A stretch of DNA of 64,000 bases from CAZBBC01 sp964489835 (GTDB lineage Bacteria > Calditrichota > Calditrichia > JAJRVZ01). How positions within the stretch are numbered: position 1 is the first letter of the stretch; every line of letters begins with the position of its first letter. Below are positions 43,502-51,931 of the stretch, piece by piece. A program made the translations under genes and the position numbers. The stretch spans positions 1 through 64,000 of the forward strand of contig CAZBBC010000001.1 in the NCBI GenBank assembly GCA_964489835.1, in the 5' to 3' direction. Below the pieces are notes generated by a model that was not told the DNA's origin, searched no databases, and saw nothing but the letters and a program-made list of their open reading frames with translations.

Positions 43502-45145
43502 TTATTTCTGAACCCGCATCCAAATGACTAATTTTTGCTCTTCTAAGAGTGTGACGGGAAATCCTTTTAATAATTCTTCCCCGGAAATCACTGATCGTTC
43601 TTTTTCAGAACTCATCTGTATTTGATAATTGCCTTCAATGTCCACCGTGTACCATTCAGGAAATTGATTGATCCGGGGATAGTCTAATGGCAAGTGAAGA
43701 TGATCGCGATGTCTGGGGCAGTCAAAACGAATCCGGCCTTGCCAGGGTTGGTCAGTCTGTACTGTTATATACAAATAATCGTTCTCATATACGGCACCGA
43801 TTTTAACATCTTCACGCCAGCGATCAATCCACAATCCTTCCGTTTTCCATAAGGCATACATAATGGTAGTACGTGCGAAATTGCCATCTCCATGCCACCC
43901 TTCAATAATCCCATTGGGTTGCTGCTTTTCCCACATAATCAAAATCTGTTTATCGATCCACTCAGCCACTGATAATGCCGGCTCACGGTTGTAGAGATTA
44001 ATTGCTCCTTCTATGGCATCCGCATATCCATCGGCACTACCATTCTCCCAATTATAATCTTGGTAAAATTGATTTAAATTGGACAGGACATATTTCACCG
44101 CCTGGAGATATTCTGTTTTATTATCTATCAAATACAAGGTATAAAATGCATTATAATTATAACCCCAGGTGTCACAAATTTTATCATCATGTTCTCCGGT
44201 TTTCAGATTTACCCAATTATATAACATACCGTGTTCGTTTCTGCCTGTTTCCAGAATACGATCAAATAACCGCTGAATCGGCTGCTGATAGATCTTTTTC
44301 TTTTCCGGTGCGATAAAATGTGCGGTTTCATAAATCTCAGAAAGTCCGGCAATTATTTCACAGCCATGATCCCTTAAACGCAGCTTGTCACCTGTTTCTA
44401 ATGGATGTTGATATAACAAATAATAATCTGCCAGCCGAAAAGCCCAGACAAGATATTTTTCCTGCCTTGTCATCCAATATAGCCGGGACAATACCTGAAG
44501 CATTTCACCATTCACTTCATGGCTTTTAGCCGGAATATTACCAAATGGGGTCGGATATGGGGCATGTGCCCAGATAGCATCAACAATTGACAGCATACGT
44601 ATGGCCCAGGGCGAATCTCCAAGCCATTCTGTCAAAGGTAATAATCCATCTTTGATATACTCTGAGCCGCCAAAGATAAGGCGGTCTAAATCAATTTCCT
44701 TATATTCAAAACTTTTTTTTGAGAATGAATAGGTATCCGGAAGGGCATCAAGTCGTGAGGTCAGACGTTTTTCTGAACGCAACATATCATGCATTTTTCC
44801 CTCAAACAGGTTCTGATTTGTAAAAAAAGTTGTTAATACCATAAAAGGATAATTATCCGCAGCTGCATCTTTGGCATTCCAGATATCCTTGTTGTTGGAT
44901 AGATTCTTTGGAATTAATCCACTTTCCGGATCAGCATAATGCAACCACCCTTTTACATAACGATTGCAACGATCAAAGGCTTCACTTGCCAGCCGGCCGT
45001 TTTTTTCAGCCATTAAAATATATTTACTGTTTATCTTATCCGACAGTTGATCTGTGTTGCATGAAAGAAAGAATATAAATAAAGCAATACACAATATTGA
45101 CCCGTTTTTAAATGCTATCACAGATAAATGATTCTTTCTTGTCAT
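43502..45145 (-). CDS. Lipoprotein with (alpha/alpha)6-barrel-like glycosidase/lyase fold
   Basis: The ATG at 45145 is preferred (AGGAAT upstream); one at 45166 is possible. The N terminus ends in LFIFFLSCNTD, a lipobox, so the protein should be anchored in the envelope. The body is rich in helices with Trp/Tyr/His blocks (ARLYWMTRQEKYLVWAFRLADYYLLYQHP-like repeats, DTWGYNYNAFYTLYLID, WENGSADGYADAIEGAINLY, WHGDGNFARTTIMYALW), the look of (alpha/alpha)6-barrel enzymes such as GH88/GH105/GH127-like or polysaccharide lyases. A beta-sandwich tail follows. The family cannot be fixed by eye. It is the first gene of the glycan locus. Confidence 0.6.
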   Translation of the reverse strand: MTRKNHLSVIAFKNGSILCIALFIFFLSCNTDQLSDKINSKYILMAEKNGRLASEAFDRCNRYVKGWLHYADPESGLIPKNLSNNKDIWNAKDAAADNYPFMVLTTFFTNQNLFEGKMHDMLRSEKRLTSRLDALPDTYSFSKKSFEYKEIDLDRLIFGGSEYIKDGLLPLTEWLGDSPWAIRMLSIVDAIWAHAPYPTPFGNIPAKSHEVNGEMLQVLSRLYWMTRQEKYLVWAFRLADYYLLYQHPLETGDKLRLRDHGCEIIAGLSEIYETAHFIAPEKKKIYQQPIQRLFDRILETGRNEHGMLYNWVNLKTGEHDDKICDTWGYNYNAFYTLYLIDNKTEYLQAVKYVLSNLNQFYQDYNWENGSADGYADAIEGAINLYNREPALSVAEWIDKQILIMWEKQQPNGIIEGWHGDGNFARTTIMYALWKTEGLWIDRWREDVKIGAVYENDYLYITVQTDQPWQGRIRFDCPRHRDHLHLPLDYPRINQFPEWYTVDIEGNYQIQMSSEKERSVISGEELLKGFPVTLLEEQKLVIWMRVQK

Positions 45146-45234
45146 GGTAAATATTCCTACTAACATATAAAGAATTCTTTTAAGCGATTTTATCCAACAG
45201 GGTGAATAATTGAGAGTAATTTATTGTTTCTAAT

Positions 45235-45987
45235 TTATTCTGTGTCTTTGAGAAAATTTTTAATTTCTCTAAAAACTTTTTCTTTCTCAATATCTAGAGT
45301 AATGACGTGATAAGATTTTTGTAGTTCAAGTATTCTTTTATTCTTGGAAGAAAGTCTTCTATATATCTCAGCGGGACCCTTTTCATCGACCACATGATCC
45401 TTGTTCGTATAAATGATAAGTGCCGGTGCATAAATATCTGGGAGATCATTTCTCAGATGCTTTGAAAACTTGAGTAATTCGGATAATGATTTAAGGGGAA
45501 TTTTATCATAGGCAATAGTCTTCACGTTTGTCTTGATATCAGAACTAGCACCTTTTTTTGTATAAGGGTAAATTATATGCAAATAGTGGCTTAAAAATGA
45601 AAATTTGTTTTTCAAATATAAGGCTGGGGCAAGTGCGACGACACCATTAACTTCATAATGTGCCGATAAATGTAAGGCTAGAGAACCGCCCATAGAAAGA
45701 CCGATGACGAAAACTTTAGTATATTTTTTGCGTAATTCAAATAGCTCAAATTTTGCCTTTTCATACCATTCACACCAGGTTCGTTTTCTCAGATCTTCTG
45801 GTTTTGTACCATGTCCCGGCATTAATGGGATGGATATTGTATATCCCTCGCTGTGAAGAGAATCTCCCAATAGGCGAAGCTCAAAGGGAGAGCCGGTAAA
45901 TCCGTGTAAAAGAAGGCAGGCTGTTGAATTACCTTCATAATATAATGGCTCACAGCCGGGTATAATTTTTCCTTGTCGTTGTTTCAT
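45235..45987 (-). CDS. Alpha/beta hydrolase (carboxylesterase/monoacylglycerol lipase type)
   Basis: A 250-residue cytosolic alpha/beta hydrolase. The oxyanion region is LLLHGFTGSPFELRLLGDSL, the nucleophile elbow GLSMGGSLAL contains the catalytic Ser, and late acidic and His residues (TNKDHVVDE, SYHVITLDIEKE) complete the triad. PLMPGHGTKPEDLRKRTWCEWYEKA is typical of the Est30/YvaK carboxylesterase and monoglyceride-lipase group. Physiological substrate unknown. It lies 89 bases upstream of the glycan locus on the same strand, so it could be transcribed with it. Confidence 0.9.
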   Translation of the reverse strand: MKQRQGKIIPGCEPLYYEGNSTACLLLHGFTGSPFELRLLGDSLHSEGYTISIPLMPGHGTKPEDLRKRTWCEWYEKAKFELFELRKKYTKVFVIGLSMGGSLALHLSAHYEVNGVVALAPALYLKNKFSFLSHYLHIIYPYTKKGASSDIKTNVKTIAYDKIPLKSLSELLKFSKHLRNDLPDIYAPALIIYTNKDHVVDEKGPAEIYRRLSSKNKRILELQKSYHVITLDIEKEKVFREIKNFLKDTE

Positions 45988-46419
45988 TAAATTTTATTTT
46001 ATCCATCTTGACGAAAAAATCCGGTTTTGTCTCGGATTTTCTTTTGGTGGAATGACCATGTTTAATTTTCTTGATAATTTAACAAAAATCTGAATATTAT
46101 AATAACAATGTCTACAACAAATATTTTACATGACAAACCATCAATATTGGATTCATACGATATCCAGACATGATTTTGGTACTGTCCGTGTTTAAACAAT
46201 CTGACAGTTAAATGCTATTTTTTGATACCCTATGATTATATTCGCGCTTTTATCAGAGAAATAATTAGGGCATGGTATTAATGAGACATGAGAAAGATTA
46301 TACGAGAACACGGGGATGCAGATAATAACAAATCGTATAAAGATGATTAAATTAAATAAATTTATTTGTGTGTTCTGCCTGCCTCATTAAGTCTGGTGGA
46401 GCAAGGCTGGCGCAGTGTA
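45988..46419. other. Intergenic region with short hairpin and decayed repeat-like sequence
   Basis: No gene is supported in these 432 bases. AAAATCCG (46016-46023) and CGGATTTT (46033-46040) form a small hairpin. ACGAGAACACGGGGATGCAG near 46300 resembles the ACACGGAT-type dispersed repeats seen in many such genomes. Promoters for the esterase and the end of the cupin transcript should lie here. Confidence 0.45.
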
Positions 46420-46767
46420 TTATCGTTTATGAAAGATAACATGATCAGTAATGGGTGTAAAGATGCAGAAAGCTTCCACCCTTTCGTCGCCAACAACAAT
46501 GGATGAGTGGCTTACATTGGGCAAGACAGAACAGATATCTCCGCTTTTTAATTCTACTTTCTCTCCGGCAACATTTAAAAGAAGATGCCCCGATTGAACG
46601 ATTGTTACTTGTTCCTGAGGGTGGGAATGCTCTTCAAACTCCAGGCCCGGTTCATAAATATAGTAGACAACCATTACATTCTTTGATGTAAAAACCTGTT
46701 GGCTTAATTTCGGATCTAAAAATTCCTGATCGGTATCTTTCCAGCTAGACTTAATGAAATTTTTCAT
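46420..46767 (-). CDS. Small cupin-domain protein
   Basis: A 115-residue single-domain cupin (ATG at 46767; one at 46773 is possible). Cupin motif 1 is HSHPQEQVTIVQSGHLLLNV (G-x5-H-x-H-x-E-like, with a Gln at the Glu position) and motif 2 is PNVSHSSIVVG. The metal-binding His residues are present. Such small cupins bind metal and serve as sugar-binding, dioxygenase-like or regulatory proteins; the function here is unknown. It stands alone upstream of a repeat remnant. Confidence 0.85.
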   Translation of the reverse strand: MKNFIKSSWKDTDQEFLDPKLSQQVFTSKNVMVVYYIYEPGLEFEEHSHPQEQVTIVQSGHLLLNVAGEKVELKSGDICSVLPNVSHSSIVVGDERVEAFCIFTPITDHVIFHKR

Positions 46768-46858
46768 GAACACCCCGGCATATTTAAATCAATTTATTCA
46801 TGCACACAGCCCAAGACTGTAAACAAAGAAAAAAATAGTCCACAGGTTTTACGGTTTT

Positions 46859-46881
46859 GACGGATAATCTGTGGATAAAAG
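46859..46881. repeat. Dispersed REP-like copy, inverted
   Basis: The reverse complement reads CTTTTATCCACAGATTATCC followed by GTC; it matches 18271-18293 at all but one base and the core at 7949-7967. It lies in the gap between murQ and the cupin gene. Confidence 0.75.
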
Positions 46882-46977
46882 TTTTTAAAATTTTTACTAA
46901 AAAACAAAGTTTTTTGATACAATAGCATAAATCTACTGGTTACTATATGGTAAAAATGGTGATTTTGCAAGGAAAAA

Positions 46978-47910
46978 CTATTTTTCATTTTTTCGCCATT
47001 GTATCAAAGCTTTTTTTATAAATCCTTCATTTCTTTCTAAACATTCTTCTGCTGAATCCAGATCCTGTCCGGTGAGGGCCATTAAAATAGCTGCTTTAAC
47101 ATGACCCTGCGATTTCTTCAAAAAATAGGAGGCTTTTTTATAATTTTCATCTGTTGCCATCATAATGATTTTTTTAGAGCGTTCGATTAATTTTTGTGAA
47201 TTCGGCTGTAGATCAACCATCATATTTTCATAGACTTTACCAAGTTTGATCATCGCTGTTGTTGTCAGCATATTAAGCACCATTTTTTGAGCACTTCCTG
47301 CTTTCATTCTGGTTGATCCCATTACAACCTCCGCTCCCGGCACCGGGCAAATGGCAACATCCACATCTACCTGAACCACTTTTCGTGGATTACAAATAAT
47401 AAATATTGTTTTTGCCCCTATTCTTCTTGCCTCTTCCAGTGCCCCGATAACATAAGGTGTACGTTGACTTGCCGCAATTCCACAAACAACATCCCGGGAA
47501 GTAATATTCTTTTTACGTAAATCAATGGCCCCTTGATCTTTTTTATCTTCCTGACCCTCCTGCGCTTTAACCAGAGCCTCAAAGCCACCGGCGATAATGC
47601 CCTGGACCATTTCCGGATCAGACCCGAAGGTTGGTGGACATTCCGCAGCATCTAAAACCCCCAGACGACCGGAAGTGCCGGCGCCAACGTAAATCAGACG
47701 GCCCTTTTTTATAAAGGCTTCTGCAATAATCTCCGCCGCCTGTATAATATAGGGGATTTCTTTTTCTACCGCTAGCGGTACTTTCTTGTCTTCCCGATTT
47801 ATCAACCGCAAAATTTCTTCCGTACTCATAATATCTACATTATAAGTATCCGGATTTCTATTTTCCGTAATAAGTGCCGCAAGTTCTTTAAAAACAGTGT
47901 TTTGTCCCAC
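46978..47910 (-). CDS. murQ: N-acetylmuramic acid 6-phosphate etherase
   Basis: MurQ splits MurNAc 6-phosphate into GlcNAc 6-phosphate and D-lactate in peptidoglycan recycling. The 310-residue SIS-domain protein has YVGAGTSGRLGVLDAAECPPTFG (SIS sugar-phosphate loop), IAGGFEALVKAQEGQEDKK, VCGIAASQRTPYVIGAL and PVPGAEVVMGSTRMKAGSAQKMVLNML, which are diagnostic. Length is standard. It overlaps nothing but is directly adjacent to rsmG on the same strand. No MurNAc kinase or transporter is in the window. Confidence 0.97.
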   Translation of the reverse strand: MGQNTVFKELAALITENRNPDTYNVDIMSTEEILRLINREDKKVPLAVEKEIPYIIQAAEIIAEAFIKKGRLIYVGAGTSGRLGVLDAAECPPTFGSDPEMVQGIIAGGFEALVKAQEGQEDKKDQGAIDLRKKNITSRDVVCGIAASQRTPYVIGALEEARRIGAKTIFIICNPRKVVQVDVDVAICPVPGAEVVMGSTRMKAGSAQKMVLNMLTTTAMIKLGKVYENMMVDLQPNSQKLIERSKKIIMMATDENYKKASYFLKKSQGHVKAAILMALTGQDLDSAEECLERNEGFIKKALIQWRKNEK

Positions 47911-48567
47911 TTATTTCCCCAATATTACTACCCATTTATTTTTCAAATAATTTGAGAAATTTAACCAGTTGAGACTTGGTGTACAGGCCCTGACAGTTAC
48001 ATTTTCAAATTTCATGCTTTCGACTTCCCGCTGATAATTCCCACCCTTTAATACAAACATTTTGCTGTTTTCCGCCATCATCTCTGTGGTCCAACACCAC
48101 AGATTATCAAGACTGGCCACACCCCGACTCACAAACAATTCAAACTTCCCCGCTGTATGATATTGATAATACTCACACCGCTGTCCAATAATTGGACAAT
48201 TGAGATTAAGCTGATCACAAACCTCCTGCAAAAACATCACTTTTTTATGTGAAGAATCAAGAAGTGTCATTGACATATCCGGCCGCATGATTTTTAAAAT
48301 GATACCGGGAAATCCTCCGCCGCTACCAATATCGATGGTATTTCCCCCGATTTTTTCGGGAAGACATGAGTAAAGGTATAAGGATGGCAGATAATGTCTT
48401 TCTACAATATGCGGGATATCATTCTGTGATACCAGATTTTGCTTTTTTGTCCAGATCTTTAAAAGATCAAGATATTTATAAAAATGTTCTTTTTGTTTTA
48501 TGGTGACAGAAAAGTTCCGGGATTCTAAAAAATCATACAACTCATTAAGATTGAGCGGATGTTTCAC
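47911..48567 (-). CDS. rsmG: 16S rRNA (guanine-527-N7)-methyltransferase
   Basis: RsmG (GidB) methylates G527 of 16S rRNA with SAM. The 218-residue protein shows the family SAM loop IDIGSGGGFPGIILKI and MTLLDSSHKKVMFLQEV, with SRGVASLDNLWCW following. The start is a GTG at 48567, embedded in a parS-like 16-mer and within the last bases of mnmG (23-base overlap). The order mnmG-rsmG is common near origins. parA-parB, which often follow rsmG, are replaced here by murQ. Confidence 0.96.
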   Translation of the reverse strand: MKHPLNLNELYDFLESRNFSVTIKQKEHFYKYLDLLKIWTKKQNLVSQNDIPHIVERHYLPSLYLYSCLPEKIGGNTIDIGSGGGFPGIILKIMRPDMSMTLLDSSHKKVMFLQEVCDQLNLNCPIIGQRCEYYQYHTAGKFELFVSRGVASLDNLWCWTTEMMAENSKMFVLKGGNYQREVESMKFENVTVRACTPSLNWLNFSNYLKNKWVVILGK

Positions 48568-50431
48568 GTGAAACCTTTCTTTGGTATTTTTCTCTTTCCA
48601 GATAAATCAGTAAAACAGACAGATCTGCGGGCGATACTCCGGAAATACGGGAAGCTTGTCCAAAGCTCTCCGGTTTTATTTTAGCCAATTTTTCTCTGGC
48701 CTCGGTAGATAGGGCGGCAATAGATTCATAATCAAAATCCGGCGGAATTATACGGCTTTCCTGCTGTTGAAAACGTGTTAACAGGGCCTGGTTCCGCCTG
48801 ACATATCCTTCGTATTTTATGTTAAAAGCGACTTCCTGAATGGCTTCTTCGCTATATGAATGGATCTGATTCAAACGAAGAATTTCTCCCAATTCTACTT
48901 CCGGCCGTTTGATTAAATGAATGATTTTTTCGGGCTGGTGCAGCATAGAACTTTTATGGGAAAAATGTTCATTAAACAAAGCATTGTTCACACTGGTGCG
49001 ATTAATATAGTTTCTTAATTTGTTAATCTGGGTAATTTTATCTTCAACCCTGTTCACATCTTTTTTATCTAACAGCCCAGTTTTTGCTCCATATTTAGCC
49101 AGGCGTAAATCTGCGTTATCCTGACGCAGTAAAAGACGAAATTCTGCCCTGGAAGTAAACATACGGTATGGCTCCAGTGTACTCTTATTTATCAAATCGT
49201 CGATAAGAACACCGATATATGCCTCCGAACGGGATAATTTAAATGGCCTGGATTTATATATTTTTAACGCGGCATTAATGCCGGCCATTAATCCCTGGGC
49301 TGCTGCTTCCTCATAACCGGAAGTCCCATTAATCTGACCGGCAAAATAAAGTCCTTCCACCAATTTTGTCTCCAGGGTAAAATAAAGCTGGTGTGGTGGA
49401 AAAAAGTCATATTCTACAGCATATCCCAGCCTTACGATTTCTGCTTTTTCCAATCCCGGAATGGTTTTCACTGCTCGTCGTTGTATGCTTTCCGGTAAAC
49501 TTGTAGAAAAACCGTTTAAATAGATTTCCGGATCATCGTATCCTTCCGGCTCCATAAAAAGCTGGTGCCTTGGCTTATGGGCAAAACGATTGATCTTATC
49601 CTCAATTGACGGGCAATACCGTGGACCAATTGATTTGATTCTCCCAATGAACATAGGAGATTCATCAAATCCCTCGCGCAGAACGGCATGCGTCTTTTTA
49701 TTTGTGTGGCTGATATAACAGGATATTTGTTTTCTATCAATTTTTTCCGTGGCATACGAAAAGGGTATCGGTGGATCGTCCGGTTTCTGTTCTTCAAACT
49801 TGCCGAAGTCCATGGAATCTTTTAATAACCTGGGGGGGGTGCCCGTTTTTAAACGTCCGGATTCAAACCCGGCTGTCACAAGATTTTCCGTGATTCCCCG
49901 GGCGGGATTTTCCCCGGCCCTGCCCGATTTAAAATTCATCAGACCAATATGTATGACCCCGTTAAGAAATGTCCCCGCTGTCAGGATTACGGCATCAGCG
50001 TTTAATTCCCGACCGGATTCTGTTCGTACCGCTCGGATTTTATTTTTCTCAATAATTAAACCGTTGACCGGGTCTTCAATAATAACCAGATTTTTAATAT
50101 GGCTTAACCTTTGACCAGCTACCTCCGCATAGTATTTCCGATCTGCCTGGGCGCGAGGTGACCATACCGCCGGACCTTTTGATTTATTGAGCATCTTAAA
50201 ATGAATCCCGGAGGCATCGATGATCCGGGCCATTTGGCCACCAATGGCATCAATTTCCCTTACCAGCTGACCTTTCGCTAATCCGCCAATGGCCGGATTA
50301 CAAGACATTAATCCAATTTTATGCCGGTCCATTGTCAATAACGCTACCGAAAGCCCCATTTGGGCCGGTGCCGCCGCAGCTTCAATTCCTGCGTGTCCAC
50401 CGCCTATAACTATTACATTAAAATCCGTCAT
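48545..50431 (-). CDS. mnmG: tRNA uridine 5-carboxymethylaminomethyl modification enzyme, FAD subunit
   Basis: MnmG (GidA) with MnmE modifies U34 in tRNAs reading split-box codons. The 628-residue protein begins with a FAD dinucleotide fold (VIVIGGGHAGIEAAAA) and has SCNPAIGGLAKGQLVREIDALGG-like block (NPAIGGLAKGQLVREIDAIGG), the LKTGTPPRL motif and a C-terminal helical tRNA-binding part. Length is typical. Its last residues VSRET are encoded by a parS-like site that also starts rsmG. mnmE lies just upstream. Confidence 0.98.
   Translation of the reverse strand: MTDFNVIVIGGGHAGIEAAAAPAQMGLSVALLTMDRHKIGLMSCNPAIGGLAKGQLVREIDAIGGQMARIIDASGIHFKMLNKSKGPAVWSPRAQADRKYYAEVAGQRLSHIKNLVIIEDPVNGLIIEKNKIRAVRTESGRELNADAVILTAGTFLNGVIHIGLMNFKSGRAGENPARGITENLVTAGFESGRLKTGTPPRLLKDSMDFGKFEEQKPDDPPIPFSYATEKIDRKQISCYISHTNKKTHAVLREGFDESPMFIGRIKSIGPRYCPSIEDKINRFAHKPRHQLFMEPEGYDDPEIYLNGFSTSLPESIQRRAVKTIPGLEKAEIVRLGYAVEYDFFPPHQLYFTLETKLVEGLYFAGQINGTSGYEEAAAQGLMAGINAALKIYKSRPFKLSRSEAYIGVLIDDLINKSTLEPYRMFTSRAEFRLLLRQDNADLRLAKYGAKTGLLDKKDVNRVEDKITQINKLRNYINRTSVNNALFNEHFSHKSSMLHQPEKIIHLIKRPEVELGEILRLNQIHSYSEEAIQEVAFNIKYEGYVRRNQALLTRFQQQESRIIPPDFDYESIAALSTEAREKLAKIKPESFGQASRISGVSPADLSVLLIYLEREKYQRKVSRETSAQS
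48560..48575. promoter_or_regulatory. parS-like site in the mnmG-rsmG overlap
   Basis: The 16-mer TGTTTCACGTGAAACC matches the TGTTNCACGTGAAACA parS consensus I recall at 15 of 16 positions. ParB binds such sites to organise and segregate origin-proximal DNA. It encodes VSRET at the MnmG C terminus and carries the rsmG GTG start. Confidence 0.82.
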
Positions 50432-50440
50432 CGATTCTCA

Positions 50441-50456
50441 GGTTTCACGTGAAACA
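50441..50456. promoter_or_regulatory. parS-like site between mnmG and mnmE
   Basis: GGTTTCACGTGAAACA is the exact reverse complement of the site at 48560-48575, so the two face each other across mnmG. It matches the parS consensus at 15 of 16 positions and lies in the short gap between the mnmE stop and mnmG start. Confidence 0.82.
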
Positions 50457-50471
50457 TTTGTCATTAATTTA

Positions 50472-51860
50472 TTATTTACCTATACAAAAATTAGCAAATA
50501 CATTGTTCAAAATATCATCAGTGACTGTCTCCCCGGTGATTTCTGACAATGCATCCAACGCCTGTCGCAAATCCACTGCCGCAAATTCAAAACCACCATT
50601 TTCTTTCAAAATATTACAGGCTTCATTTAAATGAGTTGCCGTCCGGTCTAAAACTTCTTTTTGTCTTTTACTGGTAATGATTAAATTTTCCGAGTATTTT
50701 TCAAATCCCTTGGAAATGTTATCCATAATTGATTTCTCAAGATCCTTTAAGCCCTTACCCGTTTTAGCCGAAATTTTGACAACGGATTTTCCTGTGGATT
50801 TCAGCTGTTTTAGCGTTGTTTGGTCTGGGCCCAAATCCGCTTTATTGGCGACCAGTATTACTTGAGATTTAATGGTATCCAGGGTATCCACGATAAGTTT
50901 CCATGAATGTTCAAGGATCGTGTGGCTGGAATCAACCACTAATAATATTAAATCTGCCAGTGAGACTTGTGATTGGGTTCTTTTAATTCCTTCGATCTCT
51001 ATGGCATCCCTGCTTTCTCTTAGACCTGCTGTATCAACCAATTTAAAAAGAATGTCATTTATGACAATATTTTCATGAATGGTGTCACGCGTCGTACCTG
51101 GAAGGTGGCTGGTAATTGCCCGGTTTTCACCAAGGATTTGATTTAAAAGCGTTGATTTCCCCACATTTGGCTCCCCGATAATGGTCAGGTGGACGCCACC
51201 TTCTAACAATTTTGCATAATTGTAACTGGATGTTAACTTTTTTAACTGTTTTTCCAGGCCATTCAATTGTGATAACAGCTTCTTGCGGGTCAGAGCCATA
51301 AGATCTTGTTCGGTAAAATCGAGATCCATCTCGACTGATCCAATTATTTCAATGAGTTTCTGTTTGGTTTCTATAATTTTCGTGGCCAGTTTTCCATTAA
51401 GTTGCTCCAACGAATTTTTTATGCCTATTCTCGATTTTGCCTTAATAATACTGGACACGGCTTCGGCCTGAGACAAATCCATTTTTCCATTAAGAAATGC
51501 CCGCAGTGTAAATTCTCCTGCCCTGGAAATCCGGGCACCCCGATTTATCAGAACTTCCATAATATCATCTACGATAAAGGGGTTTGCGTGACACGAAATT
51601 TCCACATAATTTTCGCCGGTATAAGAATTGGGGGCGTGAAAAATGGAGATTAATACCTGATCAAAGACTTTGTTCTCGCTTATAATCCGACCATAGTGAA
51701 TCGTATTTGCCGGAACGGTCAAAAGATCCTTTCCGGAAAATACTTTAGCCGCAATCGAAATAGCATCCGGACCACTCATCCTGATAACGGCAATACTGCC
51801 CGAGCCCAGCGCAGTCGCCAGGGCAATAATGGTACTTGAAAAATCAGTGGTTTTATCCAT
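50472..51860 (-). CDS. mnmE: tRNA modification GTPase MnmE
   Basis: MnmE (TrmE) is the GTPase partner of MnmG in wobble-uridine modification. The 462-residue protein has an N-terminal folate-binding domain (IIALATALGSGSIAVIRMSG), the G domain with GEPNVGKSTLLN (G1), GTTRDT (G2/G3 region) and DTAGLRE, then a helical domain ending in the catalytic CIGK. Length is normal. Its Shine-Dalgarno lies in a GC-rich hairpin directly before the start (51868-51882). Confidence 0.97.
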   Translation of the reverse strand: MDKTTDFSSTIIALATALGSGSIAVIRMSGPDAISIAAKVFSGKDLLTVPANTIHYGRIISENKVFDQVLISIFHAPNSYTGENYVEISCHANPFIVDDIMEVLINRGARISRAGEFTLRAFLNGKMDLSQAEAVSSIIKAKSRIGIKNSLEQLNGKLATKIIETKQKLIEIIGSVEMDLDFTEQDLMALTRKKLLSQLNGLEKQLKKLTSSYNYAKLLEGGVHLTIIGEPNVGKSTLLNQILGENRAITSHLPGTTRDTIHENIVINDILFKLVDTAGLRESRDAIEIEGIKRTQSQVSLADLILLVVDSSHTILEHSWKLIVDTLDTIKSQVILVANKADLGPDQTTLKQLKSTGKSVVKISAKTGKGLKDLEKSIMDNISKGFEKYSENLIITSKRQKEVLDRTATHLNEACNILKENGGFEFAAVDLRQALDALSEITGETVTDDILNNVFANFCIGK

Positions 51861-51882
51861 AAAAAAAGCCCCCTGCGGGAGC
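51861..51882 (-). terminator. Terminator hairpin after yidC that also carries the mnmE ribosome-binding site
   Basis: On the minus strand, GCTCCC-GCA-GGGGGC (51882-51868, one G-U pair) is followed by seven T residues (51867-51861) and then immediately by the mnmE ATG (51860-51858). It is a proper intrinsic terminator about 50 bases after the yidC stop. The GGGGG in the 3' arm is also the only plausible ribosome-binding site of mnmE, with a spacing of about eight bases. Confidence 0.75.
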
Positions 51883-51931
51883 CCCTTTTAATTCTTATTA
51901 ATAAACATAAAACATTTATTAATTGTTTGTT

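Noticed and set aside
46281..46325. Short ORF with ACGAGAACACGGGG sequence as a small gene
   Set aside because: About 14 codons, no ribosome-binding site, looks like degenerate dispersed repeat.
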